Source: Rosa chinensis (lineage: Eukaryota; Streptophyta; Magnoliopsida; Rosales; Rosaceae). From it: 64,000 nucleotides of DNA. Position 1 is the first letter of the stretch; every line of letters starts with the position of its first letter. The position numbers and the translations under genes were made by a program. Below the pieces are notes generated by a model, which saw only the letters and a program-made list of their open reading frames with translations, was not told the DNA's origin and searched no databases. Of the stretch, positions 11,577 through 22,252 are shown piece after piece. The stretch lies in the NCBI RefSeq assembly GCF_002994745.2, contig NC_037089.1, positions 14,898,141 through 14,962,140 on the forward strand, given 5' to 3'.

Positions 11577-12923
11577 ATGGAAGAATTGAACAAATGGTTG
11601 TTAGACAGGGAACGTGAAAATATGGAAGAGCTCGAGAGGATTCAAGCAACAAACTCTCAAGCGGCTGCGATGGTGGCGCAATATCAATTATCGGATGCAC
11701 CTAGAGGGCGTGGTTCACGACCTGGCCGTGCCCCAAATGTTGAAAGACATAGAGAAGTTTGAGGTCATTTTCTCCTGGAGGATTACTCTGTCACACGTCC
11801 AGTGTACGACGAAGTAGGTTTTCGAAGGCGGTACAGAATGCAAAAACATGTCTTCCAACGTATAGTGGAAGACCTATGCAACTTCGATAGTTTTTGGGGA
11901 CAAAAAGCAGATGCCACTGGAAAAATGGGACTGCTTCTCGAACAAAAAATGACAGGTGCCCTGAGAATGCTTGCGTACGGTGCAGCTGCAGATCAATGTG
12001 ATGAGATCACTAGGATGGGGGCTTCTACAACACTAGAATGTCTCAAGAAATTTTGTTGACAAGTCGAGTTTCTTTATGGTGGGTGGTTTCTTCGTCCTCC
12101 AAATCCCGCTGATCTATATAGGCTTCTCAACAGAGGACAACGCCGTGGGTTTCCAGGCATGATTGGGAGCATCGATTGCATGCATTGGGAGTGGAAGAAT
12201 TGCTCAACCGGCTGGGCTGGAGCTTTCTCGGGTCGAAAGGGTAGACTAACTATTATTCTTGAAGCAGTGGCGTCTTATGACACGCGTATATGGCACACCT
12301 TCTTCGGAACCCCTGGAGCTCAAAATGACCTAAATGTTCTGGGTGCGTCTAATGTGTTCGAGCGTGTCATAGGTGGAATTGCTCCTCTGGTTGAGTTTGA
12401 AGTCAATAACAAAAGGTACACCAATGGTTACTATCTTGCTGATGGAATATATCCGAGGTGGTCCACTTTTGTCAAAACAATATCAAACCCTAGAACAGAA
12501 GAGGAGAAACACTTTTGTAAAAAACAAGAGGCTTATCGCAAAGATGTGGAGAGGCGTTTTGGTATCCTTCAATCTCGATGGGCCATACTGCGTCACGGTG
12601 CTAGGTTGTTTAAATTGGAGGATCTTCGAGCCATTATGATAAGTTGCATCATTCTTCATAACATGATTGTGGATAATGAGTTTGTTGAGGAAGAATTTGT
12701 GGAGTCTCAAGAAGCTGATCTAATGAATCCAGCAATGGCAACCGTCTATGACCGGCCTGTGCATCCCGATACTGGAGCACCTATTCCTTTCGAACCAGTA
12801 GGGAGAGATGGACAGAATCTTCCTGCATTCATGGATCGTGAATTTCAGGTAGAGTCAGCCTACCTCCACAAGTGCCTGCAAGATGATTTGGTGATGCACA
12901 ATTGGAACATGGATGGTAACTGA
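11577..12923 (+). pseudogene. PIF/Harbinger transposase (DDE_4 type) with two in-frame stops
   Basis: A single frame from the ATG at 11577 to the TGA at 12921-12923 spans 449 codons. In-frame TGA codons at 11760-11762 and 12057-12059 split it into three open parts. The N-terminal part has MEELNKWLLDRE. The middle part has a helix-turn-helix-like region (YRMQKHVFQRIVEDL, MTGALRMLAYG). The C-terminal part contains the catalytic-domain signature GMIGSIDCMHWEW, then GRKGRLTIILEAVASYD, HTFFGTPGAQNDLNVL, YYLADGIYPRW and VERRFGILQSRWAIL, followed by the HNMIVDNE tail. The stops most simply come from CGA-to-TGA changes in methylated DNA. Without readthrough no full transposase can be made. Confidence 0.9.
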
Positions 12924-13273
12924 GTATGAACCACCACAATTTGGGATTTAGATTTGAATAAATGGTGGTTTGTAATTTTAATCAATGTTTTCTATGTTTG
13001 TGTGCTTTCCTGATATGTTTGGTTTTATTTGTATTTTTAATCAATGTTTATCTATGTTTGAGAATAAAATTTGTTTAACATTAATAAAACTATTGTTATT
13101 TGGAGTTACATACTTCTTATTATTGTTAGGTTCATTCATCAATTTATTCAAAGCATAAAAATTTTATTTCATAAAATTAAAATTACATAAGTGAAATTAA
13201 GATTACATAAAAAAAATTAAAAAATAAAACTTGATTTCCTAGACAACATTTTATTATCTCTTACATAATAAAA

Positions 13274-14244
13274 TTAGTCGAATTGAGGTATGTAGCAACC
13301 GCTGCTACCACCATCGGACATTGTTTTTGCTACGATATCACCCTTTTTCTTTTTCCACCAAGCCTTTGATTGTGGTGTCATGGAATTAGTATCCATGGCC
13401 ATAATTCTTGCATCTTCTTTCGCCTCTTCAAATTCAAATACCTTCTTTGTATGAGCAGCCATTTCTTTGTTTCTTTTCTTCACTAGCTCAACAGAAGCTT
13501 GAGTTGATTCTGCCACGGCTTGAATAGCAAGAGCCATACTTTCTGCTGCATCTTGCGCCTTCTTTCCTTTTTTCTTTGCTTCCTTGGCTCTCTTTTGTCC
13601 CATTGGTGGCATGGAGCTTGATGGTGTCTCCAAAACTATTTCATCATCCAAGTCAATTGAAGACTCGTTTTCGGAGAAACTAGCTGTCGAATATGATGCC
13701 GGTGGTTGAGAATTAGATGGTGGATCCACAAAATACGGGTGATACTTAACTTTCTCCCAACATTCAAATTTATCAAACTTCTTGGACTGTTTTTTCATGA
13801 AGTTATCGTGAGTTTGATTTTCCTAAACAAGAAGAATGAAGCAATAAAAATCAACCGAAAAATTAATATAACATTTGTATGGGGCAAATTTTACTTAAAA
13901 AAATAAATAATATTAATAATAATACAACAAAATAGGATCGGGAGAAAAATCAATACCTCGTCCATTTTATTGGTTCCGCTCATTATACGATTACGAGAAG
14001 TCATTTGTGCATTGTGCCAATCTTTGAGAATTCTTTTCAATGTTCGAAACTGAGATTGGAGAGCTTGAGGAGTTCGGCTTGTTGGTGGACCTTGCCAATT
14101 TTGCACATAATCGGCATGAACTTTCTCCCATAACTTTGAGGAAGTTATTTGTTTGCCGGTGATCGGGCACACGGTCTTACGCGCCCATGAATCGCACAAT
14201 TGAACTTGCTCGTTAGTAGACCAATTGGTACCTGAATCTCCCAT
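13274..14244 (-). CDS. Harbinger ORF1, Myb/SANT-like DNA-binding partner
   Basis: The gene reads on the minus strand with two exons, 14244-13957 and 13822-13274, joined across a GT-AG intron in phase 0 (GAG|GTATTG ... TTTAG|GAAAATC). It encodes 278 residues without a stop. The N terminus (GTNWSTNEQVQLCDSWARKT, then LWEKVHADYVQNW and ALQSQFRTLKRILKDWHNA) has the spaced tryptophans of a Myb/SANT-like trihelix domain. After it come a Ser/Pro-rich acidic linker, a KRAKEAKKKGKK basic stretch and a C-terminal helical region. In this family the Myb-like protein binds the element ends and helps bring the transposase into the nucleus. It is divergently arranged to the transposase and, unlike it, appears intact. 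Confidence 0.85.
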
Positions 14245-14750
14245 TGTTGGATGATAATTGAAAGAAATGAAGAGAATATTGATGGAGGAAGAAGATGGAG
14301 AGGTAAAATTATTGAAAATTTTGATGTGAGAAATTAAGGTAAGGGAGTAGCTATTTATAGAATTTTAAAAAATCAATTTATGATTTTTTTTTACATTTCA
14401 AATTATTTTTTTAAGATAAAAAATTTAAGTTACCGTTGAAAAGTAACTGACCGTTGTGAATTAATTATAGCTGTTGGATCAAAGATCCAACGGTTGAGAT
14501 TAAATAACCGTTGCACAGAAGGATTGGTGAGAAAAAAAAAAAAGGCTGCTGGCAGCAGCGCATGTGCAGTGGAGCCCACCACCAACGGTCGGGCGATTCA
14601 TTTGCTAATTTTCAGTCATTCGATTGCCAGGGCGAGTGGTCCCCAGGTGGCCCCCTCCAATCAGTCGGGCAATTATATACCGCTGCATCACCCAAACCTT
14701 CTCTTTTCTCCAATTGGTCAGTCAACCGGTCTACCGCTGCATTTGCTCTT

Positions 14751-15371
14751 AAAGTAATTTGGGGCCATAAGTGCAAATCATAGTGCGAGGCGAATGACTA
14801 TTGTGTAGAAAAATTAAGAACTTTTCTTGGTAATTTTGGTTCGCGAGCTCTTCTTCACTATATATTCATCTTGTCTCAATTCGCAGACTTCATGCGATTA
14901 ATAGCTTGCTGCGAAGACCTTGTCAAAAGTTCTACCATCACTCCAAAATTTTTCTCTTGCTTTAACTTTCATGCTCCAAAACCTAGGAAAGAGAAAAATG
15001 CACCAATAGTCCCTCAACTCTTGTGCACCGGCCAGTTTGATACACAGACTCACAATGGTATCAATGTGATACTTAGACTCAAAATTTGCTATCAATGACA
15101 TACTTCCGTCAAATTTCTGTGACGGTTCTGTTAAAGAGGTGATGTGGCAAGCATGTGGAGGGAAAAAAAAGGGAAAATGACCAAAATAGCCCAATTCGAT
15201 AGCTTCATTGACTTATCAATCCTCGAAATTATTTATTTATTTATTTAAATAATTCTTTTTATTATTTTTCTCTCCTCTTCCTCTTGTTCTTCCAATTTTA
15301 ATTTTTTTTCCTTTATTCCTCTACAACAACGCACAGCCGGACCACCAGAAACTCGCTTGATACCCTCAATT
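14751..15371. repeat. tandem duplication, copy 1 (621 bp)
   Basis: This segment is repeated almost exactly from 15372 to about 15990 (offset 621 bp). Each copy consists of about 235 bp of retrotransposon interior, the sequence CCTAGGAAA, and the first 380 bp of the Pack-MULE-like element. The left breakpoint touches the right target site of the Harbinger element. Confidence 0.85.
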
Positions 15372-15990
15372 AAAGTAATTTCGGGCCATAAGTGCAAATC
15401 ATAATGCGACGCGAATGACTATTGTGTAGAAAAATTAAGAACTTTTCTTGGTAATTTTGGTTCGCGAGCTCTTCTTCGTTGTATGTTCATCTTGTCTCAA
15501 TTCGCAGACTTCATGCGATTAATAGCTTGCTGTGAAGACCTTGTCAAAAGTTCTACCATCACTCCAAAGTTTTTCTCTTGCTTTAGCTTTCATGCTCCAA
15601 AACCTAGGAAAGAGAAAAATGCACCAACAGTCCCTCAACTCTTGTGCACCGGCCAATTTGATACCCAGACTCACAATGGTATCAATGTGATACCTAGACT
15701 CAAAATTTGCTATCAACGACATACTTCCGTCAAATTTCTGTGATGGTTCTATTAAAGAGGTGACGTGGCAAGCATGTGGAGGGAAAAAAAAGGGAAAATG
15801 ACCAAAATAGCCCAGTTCGATAGCTTCATTGACTTATCAATCCTCAAAATTATTTATTTATTTATTTAAATAATTCTTTTTATTATTTTTCTCTCCTCTT
15901 CTTCTTGTTCTTCCAATTTAAATTTTTTTCCTTTATTCCTCTGCAACAACTCACAACCAGACCACCAGAAACTCGCTTGATACCCTCGAT
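15372..15990. repeat. tandem duplication, copy 2
   Basis: Second copy of the 621-bp unit. It continues into the complete Pack-MULE-like element, so it is likely the original context. The junction between the copies (CCCTCAATTAAAGTAATTT) has TTAAA microhomology to both parent ends. Confidence 0.85.
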
Positions 15991-16008
15991 TAAAACCAGA
16001 AACCAAAA

Positions 16009-16230
16009 ATGATGAGAGCTCGTTTGCTCTGGTTCGCTCTCAACTTCTCCTCCATCGAAGCTGCAATTTCTCACCTGATCTGGAAAGATCTTATTGTCGA
16101 CCACACCGCTCTTTCCTCTGATGTAAAACCCAACCTCACCAAACTCATAACCGGACCAGACCCAGAAAAAGAAAAGAAAAAAAGGACTCTCAACCAGACG
16201 TTTCTTTGTGACCCAAACCCAAAAACCTGA
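16009..16230 (+). pseudogene. possible captured exon of unknown gene in Pack-MULE
   Basis: A 73-codon frame starts MMRARLLWFALNFSSIEAA and continues with ISHLIWKDLIVDHTALSSD. The first part looks like a short membrane-proximal protein start rather than transposon sequence. The tail is low-complexity Lys/Glu and then drifts. I do not recognise the source gene. It may be a second captured fragment next to the calmodulin-like piece, or chance coding. Confidence 0.3.
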
Positions 16231-16238
16231 AGAAAAAA

Positions 16239-16371
16239 AAAGGGCAAGGATCTAAGCGACGATCAAGTCAACTCGATGAAGGAGGCCTTCACCTTCTTCG
16301 ACACCGGAAACGACGACAAGATCGCCCTATCCGAATTGGAATCCTAATGTGGTCCCTGGGTGTCATCTCCG
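16239..16371 (+). pseudogene. captured 5' fragment of a calmodulin-like (CML13/14-type) gene
   Basis: Translation gives [19 protein letters not shown] followed by [12 protein letters not shown], which matches the N terminus and first EF-hand of plant CML13/14-type calmodulin-like proteins. In the Ca-binding loop, position 3 is Gly instead of Asp and position 6 is Asp instead of Gly, so binding would be lost. One base is missing near 16339 (GAATTGGAATCC where GAATTGGGAATCC would keep frame); restoring it would give the family's ILM-x-SLG. The usual start ATG is replaced by AAG. It lies between the inverted repeats of the Mutator-like element and is clearly non-functional as a calmodulin. Confidence 0.72.
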
Positions 16372-17362
16372 ACGATGATTCGTCACCCTCCGCCTCCGCC
16401 TCCGACAAGTCATGCGCCCCCTTCTCGAGTCTGTTCCTGTTGGTCTTCAGCGACACTGTCAAGCCTCTCCAGGCTCTCGCCTAATTTCTCGGTCCCCGCA
16501 GATCTTCCTCGTCGGCAAAATCCGCTGAAATGGAGGGCCGATTTCGGGTCAATACTCAAACCCAGAAGCATTATAACTCAGCTCAATACTCAAATCTCCA
16601 AGATCCCACAAAAACCCAACTGTTAAAACATACACACCCCAAGTTAAAACGAGAATCACAATCAAACAAACCCCATTTGGATTCCTAGGAACCCAAATCC
16701 AGATCGGAAATGAGAATACAAATTCGAGCCGAATTTATTTCATGAGTTCAAAATGATTGAATGGAAGTTGAGACTTATCGGAGTAGTTGTTTTACGGGTT
16801 CGGGTTTGTGGGTGGCGGCGAAATCTGAGAGAGACGATAGAAATACAAAGGGAGGGAAGAAAGAGGATGCAAAAATTGAAAAGGGAAGGAAACTCCGAAT
16901 TATAGGAGGAGAGTTTTGTGTAGCGGTCGCTGCTCTCACTCAAAAATATAAAGAGAAGAGATTCTGGGAAGAAGCTCTGCCATTCAACCCGGACCTAACA
17001 AGCCTTCACTCTACAAAAGACACCATCTCTAGCGAGGGTCTTGACAACACCTCCAAGCTATTTATCTCTTTTTATTTTTCATTGATATTTCTGTCAATAA
17101 AAAATTTAAAAAAATTAACAAGAAAGAAAAAAACCAATTAGGTATACTATTTGGATAAAAAGACATGTTTGCCCCTTTTTTTCCCTCCAGTGCTTGCCAC
17201 ATCACCTCTTTAACAGAACCGTCACGGAAATTTGATGAAATTATGTCGTTGATAGTAAATTTTGAGTCTAGGTATCACATTGATACCATTGTGAGTCTGG
17301 GTATCAAACTGGCCAGTGCACAATAGTTGAGGGACTGTTGGTGCATTTTTCTTCCTAGGAAA

Positions 17363-18437
17363 TTGCTGCTATACATGGGATTATACTTTTCTTTGCCTCT
17401 GATAACAATAGAGTGCTGAACATGACTCCCTTGATGAGCAACAGAGCAAGTAAACTTCAAAAGCCACATGAGTTGGCCTATGGTAACTAGCTATGGCTCC
17501 ATACCAATCACTGCCGCAACTCAGAACTCTACCTTTGTGAGGGGAAGTAATTAGCTGCTATCATGCGTGACTGCATTGAAAATGAGTATTGCATTCTAAA
17601 CCTTCATCAACCCACCAGCTCCAATGCGTCTCCAGCTAGACGCATACCCAGTAGAAGCCCATGAAACTGAATTTCTCTCAGACATTCCATCAAACACCTT
17701 GTGTGCATATTACATATTCTCATACTTGTGATGAAAGTCCAACAGAAACAGCCCACATAAGACAATTTATTAGCGCATAAGACAACCAACAACTATCGCC
17801 CGGAAATTGAACTTGATCTCTGCAGCTTAACCTCGATAGGACGTGTCATCTCCTGCAATTTGATTTAGCGTTGAAAGACTTCGTCTTGGCTCCGCCTTGA
17901 TGTCTGCCACTATGGTTGGCAGAAGATTGTCCATTAGAGCCCACTCACTGGCCTTTAGATCGACTCCGAGTCGGTTGTAGCATATTTTGTTGGGAAAATT
18001 TTGGCGAAGCTCGCTGGCGAGGCGTAGGCGGATTGTATTCAGTGAAATTCGCTTCACGTGATCGTCGCTCGCCAGAATAGCCTTCACCAAAAATGTTCCT
18101 CGCGTGCATTCGCTAACTCCTTTCCAGGCGAACATGCGCTAATTTCTGGCGACCTTCGCGAACGAATTCTTTTTTTTTTTTTTTCAAGGGCGTCGAATTC
18201 CTTCGTATGTGCACAGGCCTTACTCGACATCAAAGTCAAATGGCCTCCAAATATAAACTAGAAATTAGGTTCAAGCCACAGCTAGGCCAGACACTACCTT
18301 CGCATCTAGCGATGCACAAACTTAGAACTCTTTTTGTATTTTTTTTAACTAAAAGAAAGATGCAAACTGAAAATTGACAGAAAATTAGAAGCAAAGAAAG
18401 AAGCTAGCAGCAACACGTTTGGCTAACCTCTAGAAGG
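17363..18437. other. non-coding interior of LARD-like element
   Basis: No convincing ORF. 17990-18160 contains the TTCGC-rich motif also seen near 10080. A poly-T run lies at about 18168-18184. This would be the 3' untranslated part downstream of the element's only long reading frame. Confidence 0.5.
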
Positions 18438-20081
18438 TCAAGGGGGAGGCCATCTATGCTTCACTCCAAGCTCCGATGTATCAAAATTTATAGCATGAAA
18501 ATTTTTCTTGTGAGAGTTTGCAGGAAAGCAACAAAGATACTTTGCATCAAAGATTTGGAAGACATTTGGCTCGTAGGAGGAGTAATATTGCCCCCCAAGT
18601 ATCTTTGTTGGTTGGCGAAGCATGATCTTCAATTGTAATTTTAGATATGACGGTGTCCCAAGATCAGCTTTGTCGCCAACTACCATGTCATAGAACATGG
18701 TGTCTTCAAAATTAGCCACAAATTGACTTTTGCATTTGACCACTTGTTGGTCTGAATTCTCCATATCAAGAGCTTCAAAGGACTTGAACTCCTGCATATG
18801 ATTTTTAGAACCAATAACTAAATTATAATTATCATCATACTCATCATATATTGGTTTCACATTGAGATCATATTTAGAGTCACCAAAGAATGGTGAATTG
18901 ATCTCTTCTTCAAAGATAGGCATATCAAATCTTTGTTTACCTCTGTCCACTTTCCAGGCATCATATTGAGACGCCTCTATAGACTGTTTAATATCATCAT
19001 AGACAAATTTTTTTTGCAGGAAATTTAGAGCTTGATAATTATAAACAAGAGTTAACTTGCACTGATGATATGCGAGTTCACATCCCACAATGATAAACCG
19101 GCCATTTGAATATTGAGTTTGGCCATTCTCGAAATTTGGGATGCGAATATATCTTCCACATATATCAAAACCACAGCTTGGCTATTGACTATATGTGTAG
19201 TCAAGAAAGCCACAAATAGGTTGGCTGGGAACAATTCTTAATTGACAACCATATTGATTATCATGTCCTTGTGCTTGCCCAATATGATTGCCACATTCGT
19301 CATCTTCTTGGCCATGTGATTCATATAGGTCAGTAGCTTTTTGAATAAAGTCATATTGTGAACCATCTTTGTTGTAAATAGCTGATTGATTCGCTAGACC
19401 ACATTTAATCACCTCTTGGCCCTCGTATAATTCTGTTGATTCACAAAGCCGCTTTGGATGATAAGAGGAATGAACATGGGCAGAATCTTGCCCCCCATGT
19501 ATCTGATCAATAGCCACGTATTTGGCTTGATCAATGGAGAAATCAACTATCTGTTCAGAGACAATTTTATTGTCAAAAGAACAATCTTGTTGATCATTTT
19601 CTCCATATGTAGCCTCTATGTAAGGCTGTGATTCACCAGTGAGACCCCTAGGTTGATTGCCACCTATAGGCAAGTTAGTCTCAGAAATGACTTCTTCGCT
19701 AATAGCTTCTTGACGTTCCAATCTGTCTTGATGCGAACTGACTTGAGTAGCCAAGGTGGAACCTTCTTTGCGCAAGGTCGAGAACTCCAATGCGGTCTTG
19801 CATTGGGTCGCTATACAATCCAAGGTATGCTGATATTTTTTTATCCACTGGGTAAGCTCTCGATCGCGCTGTTTAGCTTCTCGAGCGCGCTGCTCCCTTT
19901 GCCTTTGGTCGAAGTCGCGAAGACGTTGTTCCATCCTTGCGATTGACGTAGCCAGCTGCCTCCGATATTTGTTACTGTCGATAGTAAGGAGTTGTTCATC
20001 AATGCTAGCACCTTCTGGGATGGGGAGAGACGCGAACTCATCATCAATGTCAGTATTGCCAGTGGTGGCAACATTGGCCAT
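18438..20081 (-). pseudogene. LARD internal ORF, unknown protein, one in-frame stop
   Basis: From the ATG at 20081, 102 bp inside the 5' LTR, the minus strand is open for 299 codons. It meets one TAG at 19184-19182 and continues in the same frame to 18438, about 547 codons in all. The N-terminal 100 residues are highly charged and likely coiled-coil (RRQLATSIARMEQRLRDFDQ, then repeated Arg/Glu/Gln). The middle is rich in Asp, Gln and His (QPYIEATYGENDQQDCSFDN), and the C-terminal half has many Tyr, Phe and Asp residues. I see no zinc knuckle, protease DTG/DSG, RT YxDD or integrase motif. Its position is that of gag, but it does not resemble a gag I know. The long frame with a single stop suggests it was once translated. 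Confidence 0.6.
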
Positions 20082-20161
20082 CTTGTCACTTTAGGAAATT
20101 CCTTTGGTAAAGATCTTCCCCTGGCATCCAAATGATGGCGAACACAAAAAGACTCTAGTGC

Positions 20162-20180
20162 GGTCCCACCGGGTGTGCCA
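20162..20180 (-). other. primer-binding site of LARD-like element
   Basis: On the minus strand, three bases after the 5' LTR, the sequence reads TGGCACACCCGGTGGGACC. This matches the common plant retrotransposon primer-binding pattern complementary to a tRNA 3' end (TGG start, CCCGGTGGGAC core). It fixes the element's orientation. Confidence 0.75.
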
Positions 20181-20183
20181 AAA

Positions 20184-21227
20184 TGTTTGGCTCCAAAACC
20201 AGCTTGGTGTGCAAACCGTCTCTTTTACTGCTGTGATTGCGCGGGCATGCCAACACCGTGGGGTGCAGTCGTCGGGGGAGTCTCTTGACCTAACTTCTTC
20301 TTCAAGCGTTGCGGACGAGGAGAGCACCAACCTCTTCACAAGGTTCTTTTCTCTGCCTTTCAGAAAAGGACTTCTTGCCTTACGGGTAAGGGCTTTGGTT
20401 GTGGTCTCTTGCGTTCACCGAATCGATACTTAGTGCTGTAGACTAAGTAGAGCAATCACTGGGAAGTTGGGAGAAAGCACAGAGTTTGCTAAAGCATGAC
20501 TTTAGCTTCGCTGGGTTGCGAGGGCGTTACCCTTGCTTCGCTGGTTGAAATAGTGTCGGTGGCAGTGGAACTGGCAGTCGGCTCGTGGGGAGACTAGGAT
20601 TGGAAGTACGGTCGCTAGATTGTTTGGTGGGGCTGACAGTCAGCTCTTGAAGAGACTGGGACTAGAGTGTGGTCACCGGTAAGAGAGGTTGCTCCGAGGA
20701 GACTTGGGTAATCGTAGAGATTAATTGGAGAGCTGTGTCTTTTCTATATCGTCTTTAGCCTCCATATAGGAATGAAATACTATATTTTAGGCCACAATTA
20801 TTGGCCTTTGAATCAAATCAAAACTCTTAATAGTTTTGATAATTAATAATTATTCTCTGTCGTTGCTAGAATGTAGGCAAAGTTAATCGCCTCTTGGGAT
20901 GTAAACTCTCGGATGCGAATATGTTGGATATACATATCTTAATTGCATATATATTTTCGCGAGGACTCTGTAGCTAGCGGCATGCAATTATATCATCCTT
21001 ATTTGATTGCAACTTACTGACACTGCTCCACTTCCATGAATCCTTAATTGCATGAAAGACTTGATCGCTTGCACACCATTAGTAGCGAATGATGGCCCAC
21101 CATGCAAAGGAATCTGTCCATATATGTAATATGTATTATTAATTGATCCACATGCTCCATGTTTAATTGCATGGGCAACCATAATTCGTTCCTCAATTGG
21201 TCCACCGTAGGACCTAAAATGCATGGG

Positions 21228-21315
<88 letters not shown>

Positions 21316-21671
21316 TGATGACCACAATCAACCATATCAACCATGATTGCATGCTCCTATATATGCCATTGCACATTAATTGCATGGGAAACTTGACTAT
21401 TCGCATGGCTCACGTTATTGTTTCTTCTCACGCAATACTTGGTAATCAAGCAAACAAGTCACCATTAATTATTAAATATTTGATAATTAATAGTAAATCA
21501 ATGAATATCTAGATTAACTTCAAAATTGCTTGGCCTCCAAGTAGGCTTTATTTAATCTCTAAATAATATATTTCGAACTTGTCGAAAATATATAGCTTGG
21601 GCCACGGATATTGGCCTGATTTTTTTCGAGTCCCCCTTGTCTGGAAAAAATGTTAATTTTGGATTCAAACA
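20184..21671 (-). repeat. 5' LTR (right copy)
   Basis: About 1.49 kb, matching the left LTR base for base apart from scattered substitutions and a longer (TA)n tract. It begins TGTTTGGC and ends TTCAAACA in plus orientation and is followed by the target duplication CAATA. Confidence 0.9.
21232..21308. repeat. (TA)n microsatellite in right LTR
   Basis: About 38 TA units, longer than the homologous tract of the other LTR, showing repeat-length drift since insertion. Confidence 0.95.
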
Positions 21672-21676
21672 CAATA

Positions 21677-22044
21677 TTCTCATGTGTTTACAGTTCATTG
21701 ACCAAAACGAACGCTGTCTAGGATCCAGTACTAAATGATATGTTATTTATATAGTTCCTTAAATTCTTATAAAGCCAATTGTATATATTATATATATAGA
21801 TAAAATGACGTTTCAAATTTTTATAAATTGATAGACATGCAGCCTTCATCTTCCCATGTGAGATTTGTAATCTCAACACATGGTACTTGCTGTAGTAGTA
21901 ACGTAAAGTAGTTCTAATGTAAAGTCTATGACAAATTATAACTATATTAAAACTGAAATAGGAAAATGACAAATGAAAAGAACAGTGCAATAAGTGTTCT
22001 GTCCTTGGCTCAAGCCTGGTATTACAAATAGATGCATGAATGTG

Positions 22045-22047
<3 letters not shown>
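21677..22047. other. intergenic DNA
   Basis: Target-side flank of the LTR element; AT-rich, no gene or repeat recognised. Confidence 0.4.
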
Positions 22048-22106
<59 letters not shown>

Positions 22107-22200
22107 AAACCCCACCCCATTCCCACCCTTGATGGGGCTCGAACTCTTGACCTCTTATATATGAGACCAAAGCCTTACCACCCCACAAAACACACACACC

Positions 22201-22250
<50 letters not shown>
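22048..22250 (-). mobile_element. tRNA-related SINE flanked by (TA)n tracts
   Basis: On the minus strand the body (about 22200 to 22107) contains GGTGGTAAGGCTTTGGTCTC, resembling a pol III A box region, and GAGTTCGAGCCCC, a B box, followed by GGTGGGAATGGGGTGGGG and a poly-A tail (T run at 22091-22106 on the plus strand). This is the layout of plant SINEs. TA microsatellites of about 43 and 47 bp (22048-22090 and 22204-22250) flank it. They may be an expanded TA-rich target duplication, so exact ends cannot be set. Confidence 0.7.

Positions 22251-22252
<2 letters not shown>

Larger units (their letters stand above)
10875..14748 (+). mobile_element. PIF/Harbinger DNA transposon (two-gene type)
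   Basis: The ends are inverted (GAGCAAATGCA at the left, TGCATTTGCTC at the right) and flanked by TTA on both sides (10872-10874 and 14749-14751), the target duplication typical of PIF/Harbinger. Inside are the two genes of the family: a DDE transposase on the plus strand (11577-12923, two nonsense codons) and a Myb/SANT-like partner on the minus strand (13274-14244, intact). The 3.87-kb length fits an autonomous-type element that has lost its own transposase. It is nested in the LARD-like retrotransposon. Confidence 0.92.
15612..17353. mobile_element. Pack-MULE-like element carrying gene fragments
   Basis: Terminal inverted repeats of about 200 bp start GAGAAAAATGCACCAACAG at the left and, reversed, AAGAAAAATGCACCAACAG at the right. 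A 9-bp target duplication CCTAGGAAA flanks both sides (15603-15611 and 17354-17362), as expected for Mutator-like elements. No transposase is encoded. Instead the interior has GC-richer, exon-like sequence, including the start of a calmodulin-like gene at 16239-16371. This is the structure of a Pack-MULE. It lies in the interior of the LARD-like retrotransposon and its left part is duplicated at 14991-15371. Confidence 0.8.
7726..21671 (-). mobile_element. LTR retrotransposon without recognisable pol (LARD-like), with nested insertions
   Basis: Two long direct repeats (7726-9203 and 20184-21671) begin TGTTTGG or TGCTTGG and end TTCAAACA. They are flanked by identical 5-bp duplications CAATA at 7721-7725 and 21672-21676. 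On the minus strand a primer-binding-like sequence (TGGCACACCCGGTGGGAC) directly follows the right LTR and a G-rich polypurine tract directly precedes the left LTR, so the element is transcribed right to left. The only long reading frame is 20081-18438. No protease, reverse transcriptase, RNase H or integrase motif is visible, which fits a large retrotransposon derivative mobilised in trans. The interior holds a Harbinger element, a Pack-MULE-like element and a tandem duplication, all described separately. Confidence 0.85.
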
